The translations under genes and the position numbers were made by a program. Of a stretch of DNA of 64,000 nt, positions 26,316 through 34,195 are shown one piece after another. The stretch comes from Promicromonospora sukumoe 327MFSha3.1 (GTDB lineage Bacteria; Actinomycetota; Actinomycetes; Actinomycetales; Cellulomonadaceae): the NCBI RefSeq assembly GCF_000385135.1, contig NZ_ARQM01000010.1:1178001-1242000 (forward strand), given 5' to 3'. Below the pieces are notes generated by a model. It ran no database searches and had not been told where the DNA came from. It worked only from the letters and a program-made list of their open reading frames with translations. Every line of letters starts with the position of its first letter. Position 1 is the stretch's first letter.

Positions 26316-27125
26316 ATGACGGGTTCGGGACGCTTCGGTGACGAGGTCGTCGGCGAGCGCTGGGAACAGTCGCTCGTCGGGGTGACCGGCGCGCCCCGGG
26401 AACCGGTGAGACGCCGTCGCAACCAGGGCGTCGTGAAGGCGGCCTGGACGCGTCGGGTCCGGCGCTCGCGTCGTGTCGCCGAGAGGATCATCGCTGCCGA
26501 CCGGCCCGGCGGCGCTGACGAACTCAGCGCTGCTGGCGGGCTCGGCGCCACCGACGGGGTCGGTGCTGCCGGCTGGGGCCGCGGCACCGAGCCCGCCGGC
26601 GGGTTCCGCGCCGTTCCGGCGCCCCGCGGCGCTGAACCGCACCGCGCCGGTCTGGTGCCCCGCGGCGGCCCGGACGACAACCGGCTCCACCCTCGCCGTC
26701 CCGCCCGGCGCCGGATCCAGGTACCCGCCGTCGTGCTCGCCTCGGCGCTCGCGGGGTCCACTGCGGTCCTCGCGTTCTCGCCGGTCGAGGCCGACCGTGT
26801 CGCGCTCGTCTGCCCGGCCGGGGCGTCCGTGACCTGGGTCGACCGGTACCGCGACGTCCTCGGCCTGCGGCTGCCGGACCCGGGGGACCACCTCACGGTC
26901 GAGGCCCCTGTCGGCGCGACCGTCGCCGTGACGTTCACCGACGGCGACGGTGCGACCTACCCGACCGTGCGCGACGCGGTCCCAGGCGCCGGGACGCTCG
27001 TCGTCGAGCCGCCGCGCGCGCTGAGCGCGGCCGAGCGTGGGCGGTGGAGCGTGTCGGTCGTGGTGTCGGGTGCTGCCGCGTCGCGCGATGCGGTCTCGGC
27101 GGGGTGTGCCGCGTCGCTGCCCTGA
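26316..27125 (+). CDS. hypothetical single-pass membrane protein with Arg-rich N-terminus
   Basis: 269 residues. Residues 1-130 are Arg/Gly/Pro/Ala-rich and disordered-looking. One membrane helix (VPAVVLASALAGSTAVLAF) follows, then an extracytoplasmic domain of about 110 residues (SVTWVDRYRDVLGLRLPDPG; VAVTFTDGDGATYPTV; RWSVSVVVSGAAASRD) with a beta-rich look and two Cys. No family recognised. The start is supported by GAGGGGAC. The opposite strand is also open through part of this region, but the membrane helix and codon use favour this frame. Confidence 0.55.
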   Translation: MTGSGRFGDEVVGERWEQSLVGVTGAPREPVRRRRNQGVVKAAWTRRVRRSRRVAERIIAADRPGGADELSAAGGLGATDGVGAAGWGRGTEPAGGFRAVPAPRGAEPHRAGLVPRGGPDDNRLHPRRPARRRIQVPAVVLASALAGSTAVLAFSPVEADRVALVCPAGASVTWVDRYRDVLGLRLPDPGDHLTVEAPVGATVAVTFTDGDGATYPTVRDAVPGAGTLVVEPPRALSAAERGRWSVSVVVSGAAASRDAVSAGCAASLP

Positions 27126-27168
27126 CCTCGCGCCGGGGTTCTGCCCGTGTGGACAACTTGACGCCTCA

Positions 27169-27184
27169 TCGAACGAGTGTTCGA
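27169..27184. promoter_or_regulatory. LexA (SOS) box
   Basis: TCGAACGAGTGTTCGA is a perfect palindrome with a 4-bp spacer and matches the actinobacterial/Gram-positive LexA consensus (CGAAC-N4-GTTCG). It ends 8 bp before the ATG of the radical SAM gene, so bound LexA would block initiation. The M. tuberculosis homologue Rv2578c is, to my knowledge, among genes reported with an SOS box. Confidence 0.88.
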
Positions 27185-27192
27185 ATCGACTC

Positions 27193-29331
27193 ATGCGTTG
27201 GCAAGGGCAGGCGATATCGAACGACGACGACGGCGCGCTGCCCGGGCTCGAACTACCCGCGCTGCGCGGCGCCGGGCTGCTGCGCACCGTCCGGTCGCCC
27301 GAGTTCGCGGGCGTGACCTTCCACGAGGTACTGGCCAAGAGTGCCCTGTCGAAGGTTCCGGCGGCCTCCCAGATGCCGTTCCGCTGGACGGTGAACCCGT
27401 ACCGCGGATGCAGCCATGCGTGCACCTACTGCGTGGACCCGTCGACCCTCGTGCTGATGGCCGACGGCCGCCAGAAGCCGATCCGGGACCTCGTGGTGGG
27501 TGACCGCATCGTCGGCACCGAACGCGACGGCGCCTACCGACGGTTCGTGGAGACCGAAGTCCTGGCTCGCCGTGGCACGACCAAGACTGCCTACCGGGTG
27601 ACCCTTGAGGACGGCACCGAGATCGTCGCCAGCGCGGACCACCGGTTCCTCACCGAGCGCGGGTGGAAGTACGTGGCCCCGCTGCCCAAGGGCGAGGGGC
27701 AGCGTCCCTACCTGACGACCAACAACCGGCTCCAGGGCTTCGGCCTGGGGATGGTCGCCGACGCCTACGCGTCGCCGCCCGAGTCCGTGGACTACCGCCA
27801 GGGGTACCTCACCGGGATGATCCGCGGCGACGGGATGCTCTTCGACAAGACCTACCCGAGCGGCCGGATCACCATGTTCCGGCTCGCCCTGGTCGACGGC
27901 GAGGCACTGACCCGCTCCCAGGACTACCTGGCCGAAGCCGGTGTCCCGACCAACCGCCGTCTCTTCTCGGCCGCCACCGAGAGGCGGCAGGCGATCGACG
28001 GGATCTTCACCTCCAAGCGAGCCACCGTGGCCGCGATCCGCGGGATGATCGAGTGGCCCGGCATGCCGACGCGCGAGTGGCACGCGGGTTTCCTCGCCGG
28101 CATCTTCGACGCGGAGGGCAGCTGCGACGGGCAGATCCTGCGCATCGCCAACTCCGACGAGCGCATGCTCAGCATGACCACGGGGGCCATGGACGTGCTG
28201 CGCATCCCGTACGTCCGGGAGCCGGCCAACAAGATCGGCGTCGCCAACATCCGCGTCATCGGCGGCCTGTCCAGCCGCCGCCGGTTCTTCGCCCTCACCA
28301 ACCCCGCGATCACCCGGAAGCTCAAGATCATCGGCGCGGCCGTCAAGACCTCGGTACCCCTGCGGATCGTCTCCGTCGAGAACCTCGGAACCGAGACCGA
28401 GATGGTCGACATCACCACTGGTACCGCCGACTTCATCGCCAACGGAGTGATCAGCCACAACTGCTTCGCAAGGCCGACCCACGAATACCTCGACCTCGAC
28501 GCCGGCCACGACTTCGACTCCCAGGTGGTCGTCAAGGTCAACGCCGACCAGGTGCTGCGCGCCGAGCTCGCCAAGCAGTCCTGGTCGCACGAGCCGGTCG
28601 CGCTCGGCACCAACACCGACCCCTACCAGCGGGCCGAGGGCCGCTACAAGCTCATGCCCGGCATCATCTCGGCGCTCGCGGACTCCGGCACGCCCTTCTC
28701 GATCCTGACCAAGGGCACGCTCCTGCGACGCGACCTGCCGCTGATCACCGAGGCCGCGCAGCGGGTCGACGTCGGCCTGGGCGTCTCGCTCGCGTTCGCC
28801 GACACGCCGCATGGCAAGGAGCTGCAGCAGGCGGTCGAGCCCGGCACCCCGACGCCGAAGGCCCGGCTCGACCTGATCCGCGCGATCCGGGCGGCGGGCC
28901 TGCCGTGCGGCGTCATGGTCGCGCCGGTGCTGCCCTGGCTGACCGACTCCCTCGCCCACCTCGAACGGCTGCTCGACAACCTGGTCGACGCCGGCGCGAC
29001 CGGCGTCACCGTGCTGCCGCTGCACCTGCGGCCCGGTGCGCGCGAGTGGTACCTCGGCTGGCTCGAACGTTCGCACCCGCACCTCGTCGAGGGCTACGGC
29101 CGCGTCTACGCGCGCGGTGCGTACGCGCACAAGGGCTACCGCGACTGGCTCTGGGAGCGGGTGCGCCCCCTGATCTACGAGCGCGGCCTGGGCGGCGCCG
29201 CGATGCACCGCGTCGGCGACGACCAGCACGCGGAGGGCGACTACCCGCGCGGCGCGTTCACCGGCGTCCGGGCCGACGGCGCCGGCGCGGCCTCCCTGAC
29301 CGCCGACGTCGGCAGCGAGACCTTGTTCTGA
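27193..29331 (+). CDS. intein-containing Rv2578c-family radical SAM protein
   Basis: 712 residues encoded; 368 after removal of a 344-residue intein (80-423). The start MRWQGQA matches the family; upstream in-frame residues overlap the SOS box and are unconserved. Extein: SALSKVPAASQ, YRGCSHACTY, then CFARPTHEYLDLD, followed by VALGTNTDPYQRAEGRY and GTPFSILTKGTLLRRDLPLI. The iron-sulfur motif CX3CX2C uses Cys73, Cys77 and the Cys just after the intein, so the enzyme cannot bind its cluster until splicing is complete. The family belongs to the SplB-like radical SAM group; its reaction is unknown. The LexA box suggests a DNA-damage role. Confidence 0.96.
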   Translation: MRWQGQAISNDDDGALPGLELPALRGAGLLRTVRSPEFAGVTFHEVLAKSALSKVPAASQMPFRWTVNPYRGCSHACTYCVDPSTLVLMADGRQKPIRDLVVGDRIVGTERDGAYRRFVETEVLARRGTTKTAYRVTLEDGTEIVASADHRFLTERGWKYVAPLPKGEGQRPYLTTNNRLQGFGLGMVADAYASPPESVDYRQGYLTGMIRGDGMLFDKTYPSGRITMFRLALVDGEALTRSQDYLAEAGVPTNRRLFSAATERRQAIDGIFTSKRATVAAIRGMIEWPGMPTREWHAGFLAGIFDAEGSCDGQILRIANSDERMLSMTTGAMDVLRIPYVREPANKIGVANIRVIGGLSSRRRFFALTNPAITRKLKIIGAAVKTSVPLRIVSVENLGTETEMVDITTGTADFIANGVISHNCFARPTHEYLDLDAGHDFDSQVVVKVNADQVLRAELAKQSWSHEPVALGTNTDPYQRAEGRYKLMPGIISALADSGTPFSILTKGTLLRRDLPLITEAAQRVDVGLGVSLAFADTPHGKELQQAVEPGTPTPKARLDLIRAIRAAGLPCGVMVAPVLPWLTDSLAHLERLLDNLVDAGATGVTVLPLHLRPGAREWYLGWLERSHPHLVEGYGRVYARGAYAHKGYRDWLWERVRPLIYERGLGGAAMHRVGDDQHAEGDYPRGAFTGVRADGAGAASLTADVGSETLF
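27430..28461 (+). other. intein with LAGLIDADG homing endonuclease, inserted in the CX3CX2C motif
   Basis: 344 residues, starting at the Cys of CVDPSTLVLMADG and ending in GVISHN before the +1 Cys of CFARPTHEYL. Block A has nucleophile Cys1; block B is TEIVASADHRFLTERGW, with the conserved His; the C-terminal blocks are MVDITTGTADFIANGVISHN with His-Asn. A homing endonuclease is inside: YLTGMIRGDG (acid at host residue 213) and FLAGIFDAEG (acid at 308). All splicing and nuclease residues look intact, so it is probably an active mobile intein. Confidence 0.95.
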
Positions 29332-29358
29332 GACGGCCCCGCCCGCTCCCCGTCAGCG

Positions 29359-30450
29359 TCAGTTCCGTGCGTTCGAGAGTTCCTGCCGGGTGACGTCCTT
29401 GGTGAGCCGGACGACTCCGTCGGCGCCCCCTGCTGATGTCGAGCGATACCCCTCGCCGTGGTAAAAGCTCAGATTTCGTCGGCTGCGGGCGCCGGTGTGC
29501 AGCACCGTGCGGACACAGCCTGGTTCGGCCGTGGCCTCCGCGGCTCGTAGCAGCCATCGGCCGATTCCCCGCCCCCGCAGGTCAGGCACGACGCCGAGCC
29601 GGCCCACGTGAAGGTCGTCGTCGGCGCGCAGGGTCCGCACCATCCCGAGCAGCCGGCCGTCCTGCCACAGCCCGGACGTCGTCCAGGTGCCCAGCCACTC
29701 GCGCACCTGCTCGAGCGACTCGTGCAGTGCCGGGACGGCCAGGGTGTCGTTGGCCAGCGCCTCGTCGACCCAGCAGCATCGCTGAAGCGCCAGCACCTCG
29801 GCGGAGTCCTGCGGTGCCAGTCGCCGCAGATAGGAGCCGGGCAGCGGGCCGGCCCGGTGGTCCGGGTGTCCGATCTCGCGCATCGGCCGCAGCGCGTTCG
29901 CGGCCCGGACCAGCTCGTCGAGGACCCTCACGGCGGACTCGGCCGCTGCGGCGGGCGGGAGGACTCGTCCGCCGTCGACCGCCTCGCCGATGCGCAGGGC
30001 GACCGTGGAGCCGAGGGGAACCAGTCGAAGTGCTGTCACGACCTGCTTGGCGTGCTGTACCGAGCGGGTGCCGGAGGAAGTGTTTCCGTAGCTGACGAAG
30101 CCGATCGGCTTCCACGCCCACTCGCGACCGAGGTAGTCGAGGGCGTTCTTCAAGGTCGCCGGCATTCCGTGGTTGTACTCCGGCGTCACCACGACGAAGC
30201 CGTCCGCGGCGTCCACGAGCGCGCTCCAGCGCTTGGTGTGCTCCTGTGTGTAGACCCCGGCGGACGGATGGTCTTCCTCGTCCAGGAACGGCAGGCTGAG
30301 CTCGCTCAGTGACAGGGGGACTAGTTCCGCGCCGAGCTGTGCGGTGCGGGGCCCGACCGTCTCGACCAACCACCGGCCCACTGCCGGTCCGAGCGCTCCC
30401 GGACGTGTGCTGCACACCAGGACGAGGACTCGCACGTTTTTCGTTGACAT
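29359..30450 (-). CDS. NADPH-dependent FMN reductase fused to a GNAT acetyltransferase
   Basis: 363 residues. Residues 1 to about 190 are a flavodoxin-like FMN reductase: VRVLVLVCSTRPGALGPAVG, then VVVTPEYNHGMPATLKNALD and SYGNTSSGTRSVQHAKQV. Residues from about 205 on are a GNAT domain: LHVGRLGVVPDLRGRGIGRW with the acetyl-CoA loop, and RRNLSFYHGEGYRSTS. The frame is continuous. The fusion suggests sequential quinone/xenobiotic reduction and acetylation, but that is inference. A MarR regulator is divergent at 31 bp and shares an operator with it. Confidence 0.9.
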   Translation of the reverse strand: MSTKNVRVLVLVCSTRPGALGPAVGRWLVETVGPRTAQLGAELVPLSLSELSLPFLDEEDHPSAGVYTQEHTKRWSALVDAADGFVVVTPEYNHGMPATLKNALDYLGREWAWKPIGFVSYGNTSSGTRSVQHAKQVVTALRLVPLGSTVALRIGEAVDGGRVLPPAAAAESAVRVLDELVRAANALRPMREIGHPDHRAGPLPGSYLRRLAPQDSAEVLALQRCCWVDEALANDTLAVPALHESLEQVREWLGTWTTSGLWQDGRLLGMVRTLRADDDLHVGRLGVVPDLRGRGIGRWLLRAAEATAEPGCVRTVLHTGARSRRNLSFYHGEGYRSTSAGGADGVVRLTKDVTRQELSNARN

Positions 30451-30493
30451 GGAAACGAAATCTAGGCGGTAGGTTGATGACGTGTCAACGAAA
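30439..30493. promoter_or_regulatory. symmetrical MarR-type operator overlapping both divergent start codons
   Basis: TTTCGTTGACA (30439-30449) is repeated as an exact inverse TGTCAACGAAA (30483-30493), 33 bp apart. The left arm contains the start region of the reductase gene and the right arm that of the MarR gene. A second pairing, TTTCGTT (30439-30445) with AACGAAA (30454-30460), forms a 22-bp palindrome. Both unrelated proteins therefore begin MSTK. Confidence 0.65.
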
Positions 30494-30949
30494 CCTGAGG
30501 CAGAGGCCGTGCGATGGTTGGACCCGGACGAGGAGCGGGCATGGCGGGCCTACCGCCGCACCGTGATCGCAGTGCAGGCCGCCACGGCACGGGACCTGGC
30601 TGCGATCGGCCTCTCGGAGCCCGACTACGAGGTGCTCAGCACGCTGTCCGAGAGACCCGGACACACCAGCACGCTCCGCGAGCAGGCTGACAAGATGCGC
30701 TGGTCGCGCAGCCGACTCTCGAGGCACGCCTCACGAATGGAGGAGCGCGGCTTGCTGCGGCGCGCACCCGACCCGGCGGACGGCCGAGGATGTCTGCTCG
30801 TCCTCACTGACAGCGGCCTCGACGTCCTCCGGGACGCGGCGCCCAGACACCTGGAGTCGGTGCGGCGGCACTTCGTCGACAGGCTCCTGCCCGAGGACCT
30901 CCGGTCGATCGAGCGCATCGCGCAGCGGCTGGCGGACGTCGACGGCTGA
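30482..30949 (+). CDS. MarR-family transcriptional regulator
   Basis: 155 residues from GTG 30482. The winged helix is typical: LSEPDYEVLSTLSERPGHTS, LREQADKMRWSRSRLSRHAS, RMEERGLLRRAPDPADGRG and VLTDSGLDVLRDAA. It probably represses itself and the divergent reductase-acetyltransferase; ligands of such regulators are often phenolic or oxidising compounds. No Cys-based redox switch is visible in the DNA-binding domain. Confidence 0.92.
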   Translation: MSTKPEAEAVRWLDPDEERAWRAYRRTVIAVQAATARDLAAIGLSEPDYEVLSTLSERPGHTSTLREQADKMRWSRSRLSRHASRMEERGLLRRAPDPADGRGCLLVLTDSGLDVLRDAAPRHLESVRRHFVDRLLPEDLRSIERIAQRLADVDG

Positions 30950-31020
30950 CCGCGAGCCGTAGGCACCCTGCCCGATCGTCTCGGTGGACACGTCGGCGTC
31001 GGGAACGAGACCCTCCTCTG

Positions 31021-32004
31021 ATGCAGCCCGCGACCCCGCGCGTCGACCCGCGCCTGCCCGGCCATCTCCTGGAGCCGCTGGCAGGCGGGTGGTCGGGGGA
31101 GACGTTCCTCCAGGTCCCGGGGTCGGGTGGTGGTGACCGCCTCGTGGCCCGGTTCTTCGACGATGCGCGACATGCTCCCGGCGCTGCAGGGATCCAGGCG
31201 GCGTTGCTCGAACGCGTTCGCACCGCCCTGCCGGTCCCGGCCGTCCACCAGGCGCACGACGGCGACGGAGTACTGCCCGGGCTGCTGGTCACCGAGCTGC
31301 TGCCGGGTGAGCGAGGCGACCTGGTGCTGGCACGCCTCGTCTCCGAACACCGGGAGGGCGGACGGCGGACTGCGGCGCTCAGCGCCCTGGGTACGGCGCT
31401 CGGCCGGATCGCGGGAACGCTCGCCGCCATGCCTATGTCGCGGACCGGGCTGTTCGCCGACGCCACCCTGCGGATCGAGCCGTTCGACCTCCGCCTGCCC
31501 GACTGGGTCGACACCCACGCACCCCGGCTGGGCCAGGCCGGTTGGTCCGATGGCGAGGTCGCGGACCTGCGCGCGGTCGCCGAGCGGGCCGCCGTCGACC
31601 TGGACGGTGCCGCGCCCTGCCTGGTGCACAGCGACCTGAACCCCAAGAACGTGCTGGTCGACCCGGCGACGCTCCAGGTCACCGGCGTGCTCGACTGGGA
31701 GTTCGCGCACGCCGGGCATCCGGCCACCGACCTGGGCAACCTGCTGCGCTTCGACCGTGAGCCGGCGTACGTCGATGGCGTCCTGGACGGCTGGTTCGCG
31801 GGCTCGGGTGCGAATTCCGGCGGCGGCGCGGACCGGGGCTCCGGCGAGCCCGACCGGCGTCGGGCAACCGACCTTGCGCGCGCCGCCGACCTGGTCGCCC
31901 TGATCGACCTCGCGGCCCGCGCGGAGGCCAACCCGGTGGTGCGCCAGGCCCGCGCGCACCTGCGCGCGATCGCCCGCACCGGCGACGTCAACGCGGCGCC
32001 CTGA
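31021..32004 (+). CDS. phosphotransferase-family (APH-like) protein
   Basis: 327 residues from ATG 31021 with no strong ribosome binding site. Kinase-like fold: LEPLAGGWSGETFLQV (nucleotide loop), VLPGLLVTELLPGERGDLVL (hinge), the catalytic loop LVHSDLNPKNVLVD and the metal-binding VTGVLDWEFAHAGHPATDLG. Members phosphorylate aminoglycosides, macrolides or metabolites such as sugars and choline; substrate unassigned. A Gly/Ser-rich insertion follows GWFAGSG. Not obviously linked to its neighbours. Confidence 0.87.
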   Translation: MQPATPRVDPRLPGHLLEPLAGGWSGETFLQVPGSGGGDRLVARFFDDARHAPGAAGIQAALLERVRTALPVPAVHQAHDGDGVLPGLLVTELLPGERGDLVLARLVSEHREGGRRTAALSALGTALGRIAGTLAAMPMSRTGLFADATLRIEPFDLRLPDWVDTHAPRLGQAGWSDGEVADLRAVAERAAVDLDGAAPCLVHSDLNPKNVLVDPATLQVTGVLDWEFAHAGHPATDLGNLLRFDREPAYVDGVLDGWFAGSGANSGGGADRGSGEPDRRRATDLARAADLVALIDLAARAEANPVVRQARAHLRAIARTGDVNAAP

Positions 32005-32123
32005 CCGGCGGTCCGAACGGGCCGGCGCCGGGGCGGGAGACCCGGGCACGCCCCGGGGGTGAAGACCCGGACGCGCTTCAAGTCGGCGTCCGGCCGCCCA
32101 GCCCCGGGACCTAGGGTGTCGGC

Positions 32124-32723
32124 ATGGCCGAACTCGCCCCGTACACGATCACGCCCGGCACGCTGGCGCGGCGGGCACAGCCCACGCTGCCCCTCGGCGA
32201 CGGCGAGACGCTGCGGCCCTGGAACGGGACCGACGCCCTGGCCCTCCGGGACGCCTACGCCGACCCCGACATCCAGCGCTGGCACGTGCGCCGGATCGAC
32301 TCGCCCGACGAGGCGCTCGGGATGATCGTGAACTGGCAGCACGCGTGGGCGCAGGAGCGCCGCCTGGAGTGGGCGGTCGCCGGCGCGGACGGGTCGCTGC
32401 TCGGGCGCCTCGCGCTCAAGGACCTCGAGCTGTTCGACGGCGTCGCCGAGATCGCCTACTGGACCGTCCCGGCCGCCCGGGGCCGCGGCGTGGCGCCGCG
32501 GGCCGTCACGGCGGCGAGCCGGTGGGCGTTCGACGTCGGCTTCCGGCGGCTGGAGCTGGAGCACTCGACGCTCAACCAGGCCTCCTGCCGCGTCGCGGAG
32601 AAGGCCGGGTTCGCCCTGGAGGGCACCCGCCGCGGCGCTGCCCGGCACGCGGACGGCCACCACGACATGCACGTCCACGCCCTGCTGGCCGACGCCGCCG
32701 GCGCTCTCCCTCTCGAGGCCTAA
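32124..32723 (+). CDS. GNAT-family N-acetyltransferase (RimJ/RimL-like)
   Basis: 199 residues. Acetyl-CoA-binding features are EIAYWTVPAARGRGVAPRAV and LEHSTLNQASCRVAEKAGFA followed by LEGTRRG, the pattern of RimJ/RimL ribosomal-protein or small-molecule acetyltransferases. The acceptor is unknown. Its TAA stop lies inside the left arm of the long terminator hairpin at 32715-32768. Confidence 0.88.
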   Translation: MAELAPYTITPGTLARRAQPTLPLGDGETLRPWNGTDALALRDAYADPDIQRWHVRRIDSPDEALGMIVNWQHAWAQERRLEWAVAGADGSLLGRLALKDLELFDGVAEIAYWTVPAARGRGVAPRAVTAASRWAFDVGFRRLELEHSTLNQASCRVAEKAGFALEGTRRGAARHADGHHDMHVHALLADAAGALPLEA

Positions 32724-32768
32724 GTTTCTTGGCTTTGCGGAGCCGCAAAGCGAAGAAACTTAGGCCTC
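32715..32768. terminator. long nested bidirectional terminator
   Basis: A perfect outer stem of 16 bp (32715-32730 with 32753-32768) and an inner perfect 8-bp stem (CTTTGCGG / CCGCAAAG) are separated by 2x2 mismatches around a two-base loop. It lies between the convergent GNAT and aminotransferase genes and contains the GNAT stop codon. AAGAAACTT-type runs give it A/T tracts on both sides. Confidence 0.88.
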
Positions 32769-32791
32769 AAAGGGGAGGCCGGCCGCGGGCC

Positions 32792-34006
32792 TCAGGCCCG
32801 GACCTCCTCCAGGTACTCCGCGATGCGGCCGATCGCCTCGGTGAGCACCTCGACGTCGGGCAGCGTGACCAGGCGGAAGTGGTCCGGCTCGGGCCAGTTG
32901 AAGCCCGTCCCGTGCGTCACCAGGATCTTCTTGGCGCGCAGCAGGCCGATCACGAACGCCTCGTCGTCCTTGATCGGGTACATCTCGGGGTCGAGCCGCG
33001 GGAAGCAGTACAGGGCGCCGCGCGGCCGCACCGAGGTGACGCCCGGGATCTCGTTGAGCAGCTTGTCCGCCAGCATCGACTGCTCGTAGAACCGGCCGCC
33101 GGGCTGGACCAGGTGGTCGATCGACTGGTAGCCGCCGAGTGCCGTCTGGATGGCGTGCTGCGCCGGCACGTTGGCGCACATGCGCATGTTGGAGACGAGG
33201 GTCAGGCCCTCGATGAAGTCGGTCGCGCGGTGCTTGGGGCCGGAGATCATGGCCCAGCCCGACCGGTACCCGCAGATCCGGTACGCCTTGGACAGGCCGC
33301 TGAACGTGATGCACAGGACGTCGTCGGCGGCGAACGTGGCGGTGTGGTGGTGCGTGGCGCCGTCGAACAGGATCTTCTCGTAGATCTCGTCGCTCAGGAG
33401 CACCAGGTCGTGCCTGCGCGCCAGCTCCGCCAGGCCCTTGACCGTCGACTCGCTGTACACCGCTCCGGTCGGGTTGTTCGGGTTGATGATCACGAGCGCC
33501 TTCGTGGCGGGCGTGATGCGCGACTCGATGTCCTCCAGGTCCGGGTTCCACCCGTTGGACTCGTCGCACCGGTAGTGCACCGGCGTGCCGCCCTGCAGGC
33601 TCACGGCCCCGGTCCACAGCGGGTAGTCCGGCGCGGGCACCAGCACCTCGTCGCCGTCGTCGACCAGCGCCTGCAGCACCATGCTGATCATCTCGGAGAC
33701 GCCGTTGCCGATGAAGACGTCGTCCACGTGCGTGTCGATGCCGTGCGACTGGTAGTACTGCGCCACCGCGGTGCGCGCCGAGTAGATGCCCCGGCTGTCG
33801 CTGTAGCCCTGGGCCTCGGGCAGGTGGTGGATCATGTCCGCGAGGATCGCGTCCGGCGCCTCGAACCCGAACGGCGCCGGGTTGCCGATGTTCAGCTTGA
33901 GGATCTGGTGACCCTCCGCCTCCAGCCGGTACGCCTCCTCCAGGATCGGCCCACGGACGTCGTACCGGACGGACTTCAGCTTGCGGCTCTGCCTGATCTC
34001 TCGCAC
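32792..34006 (-). CDS. pyridoxal phosphate-dependent aminotransferase (alanine/aspartate type)
   Basis: 404 residues from GTG 34006. Class I aminotransferase: NIGNPAPFGFEAPDAI, EGYSDS-like AQGYSDSRGIYSARTAVAQY, IINPNNPTGAVYS, LSDEIYEKILFDGATHH and the PLP-lysine region TFSGLSKAYRICGYRSGW. This matches the actinobacterial alanine aminotransferase group (AlaA-like) rather than a biosynthetic specialist, though exact specificity needs assay. An in-frame ATG is not available nearby; GTG is the best start. Confidence 0.92.
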   Translation of the reverse strand: MREIRQSRKLKSVRYDVRGPILEEAYRLEAEGHQILKLNIGNPAPFGFEAPDAILADMIHHLPEAQGYSDSRGIYSARTAVAQYYQSHGIDTHVDDVFIGNGVSEMISMVLQALVDDGDEVLVPAPDYPLWTGAVSLQGGTPVHYRCDESNGWNPDLEDIESRITPATKALVIINPNNPTGAVYSESTVKGLAELARRHDLVLLSDEIYEKILFDGATHHHTATFAADDVLCITFSGLSKAYRICGYRSGWAMISGPKHRATDFIEGLTLVSNMRMCANVPAQHAIQTALGGYQSIDHLVQPGGRFYEQSMLADKLLNEIPGVTSVRPRGALYCFPRLDPEMYPIKDDEAFVIGLLRAKKILVTHGTGFNWPEPDHFRLVTLPDVEVLTEAIGRIAEYLEEVRA

Positions 34007-34195
34007 CCGCTCATGGTCGCAGGTCCGGTGGTGTGCCCGTGCACTTCCGCACCGGGTGAGATGACCGTTCCGACCGCTTTCGGGAAGTTCACCCGGGCCG
34101 TCGCGCAGTTTCGCCCGGGAGGCCCGCGCGGCGCCAGTAATCTCCGGTCGGGCAGCGACGCCCCCAAGGATCTCGACCCCCCGGACAGGTAACTG

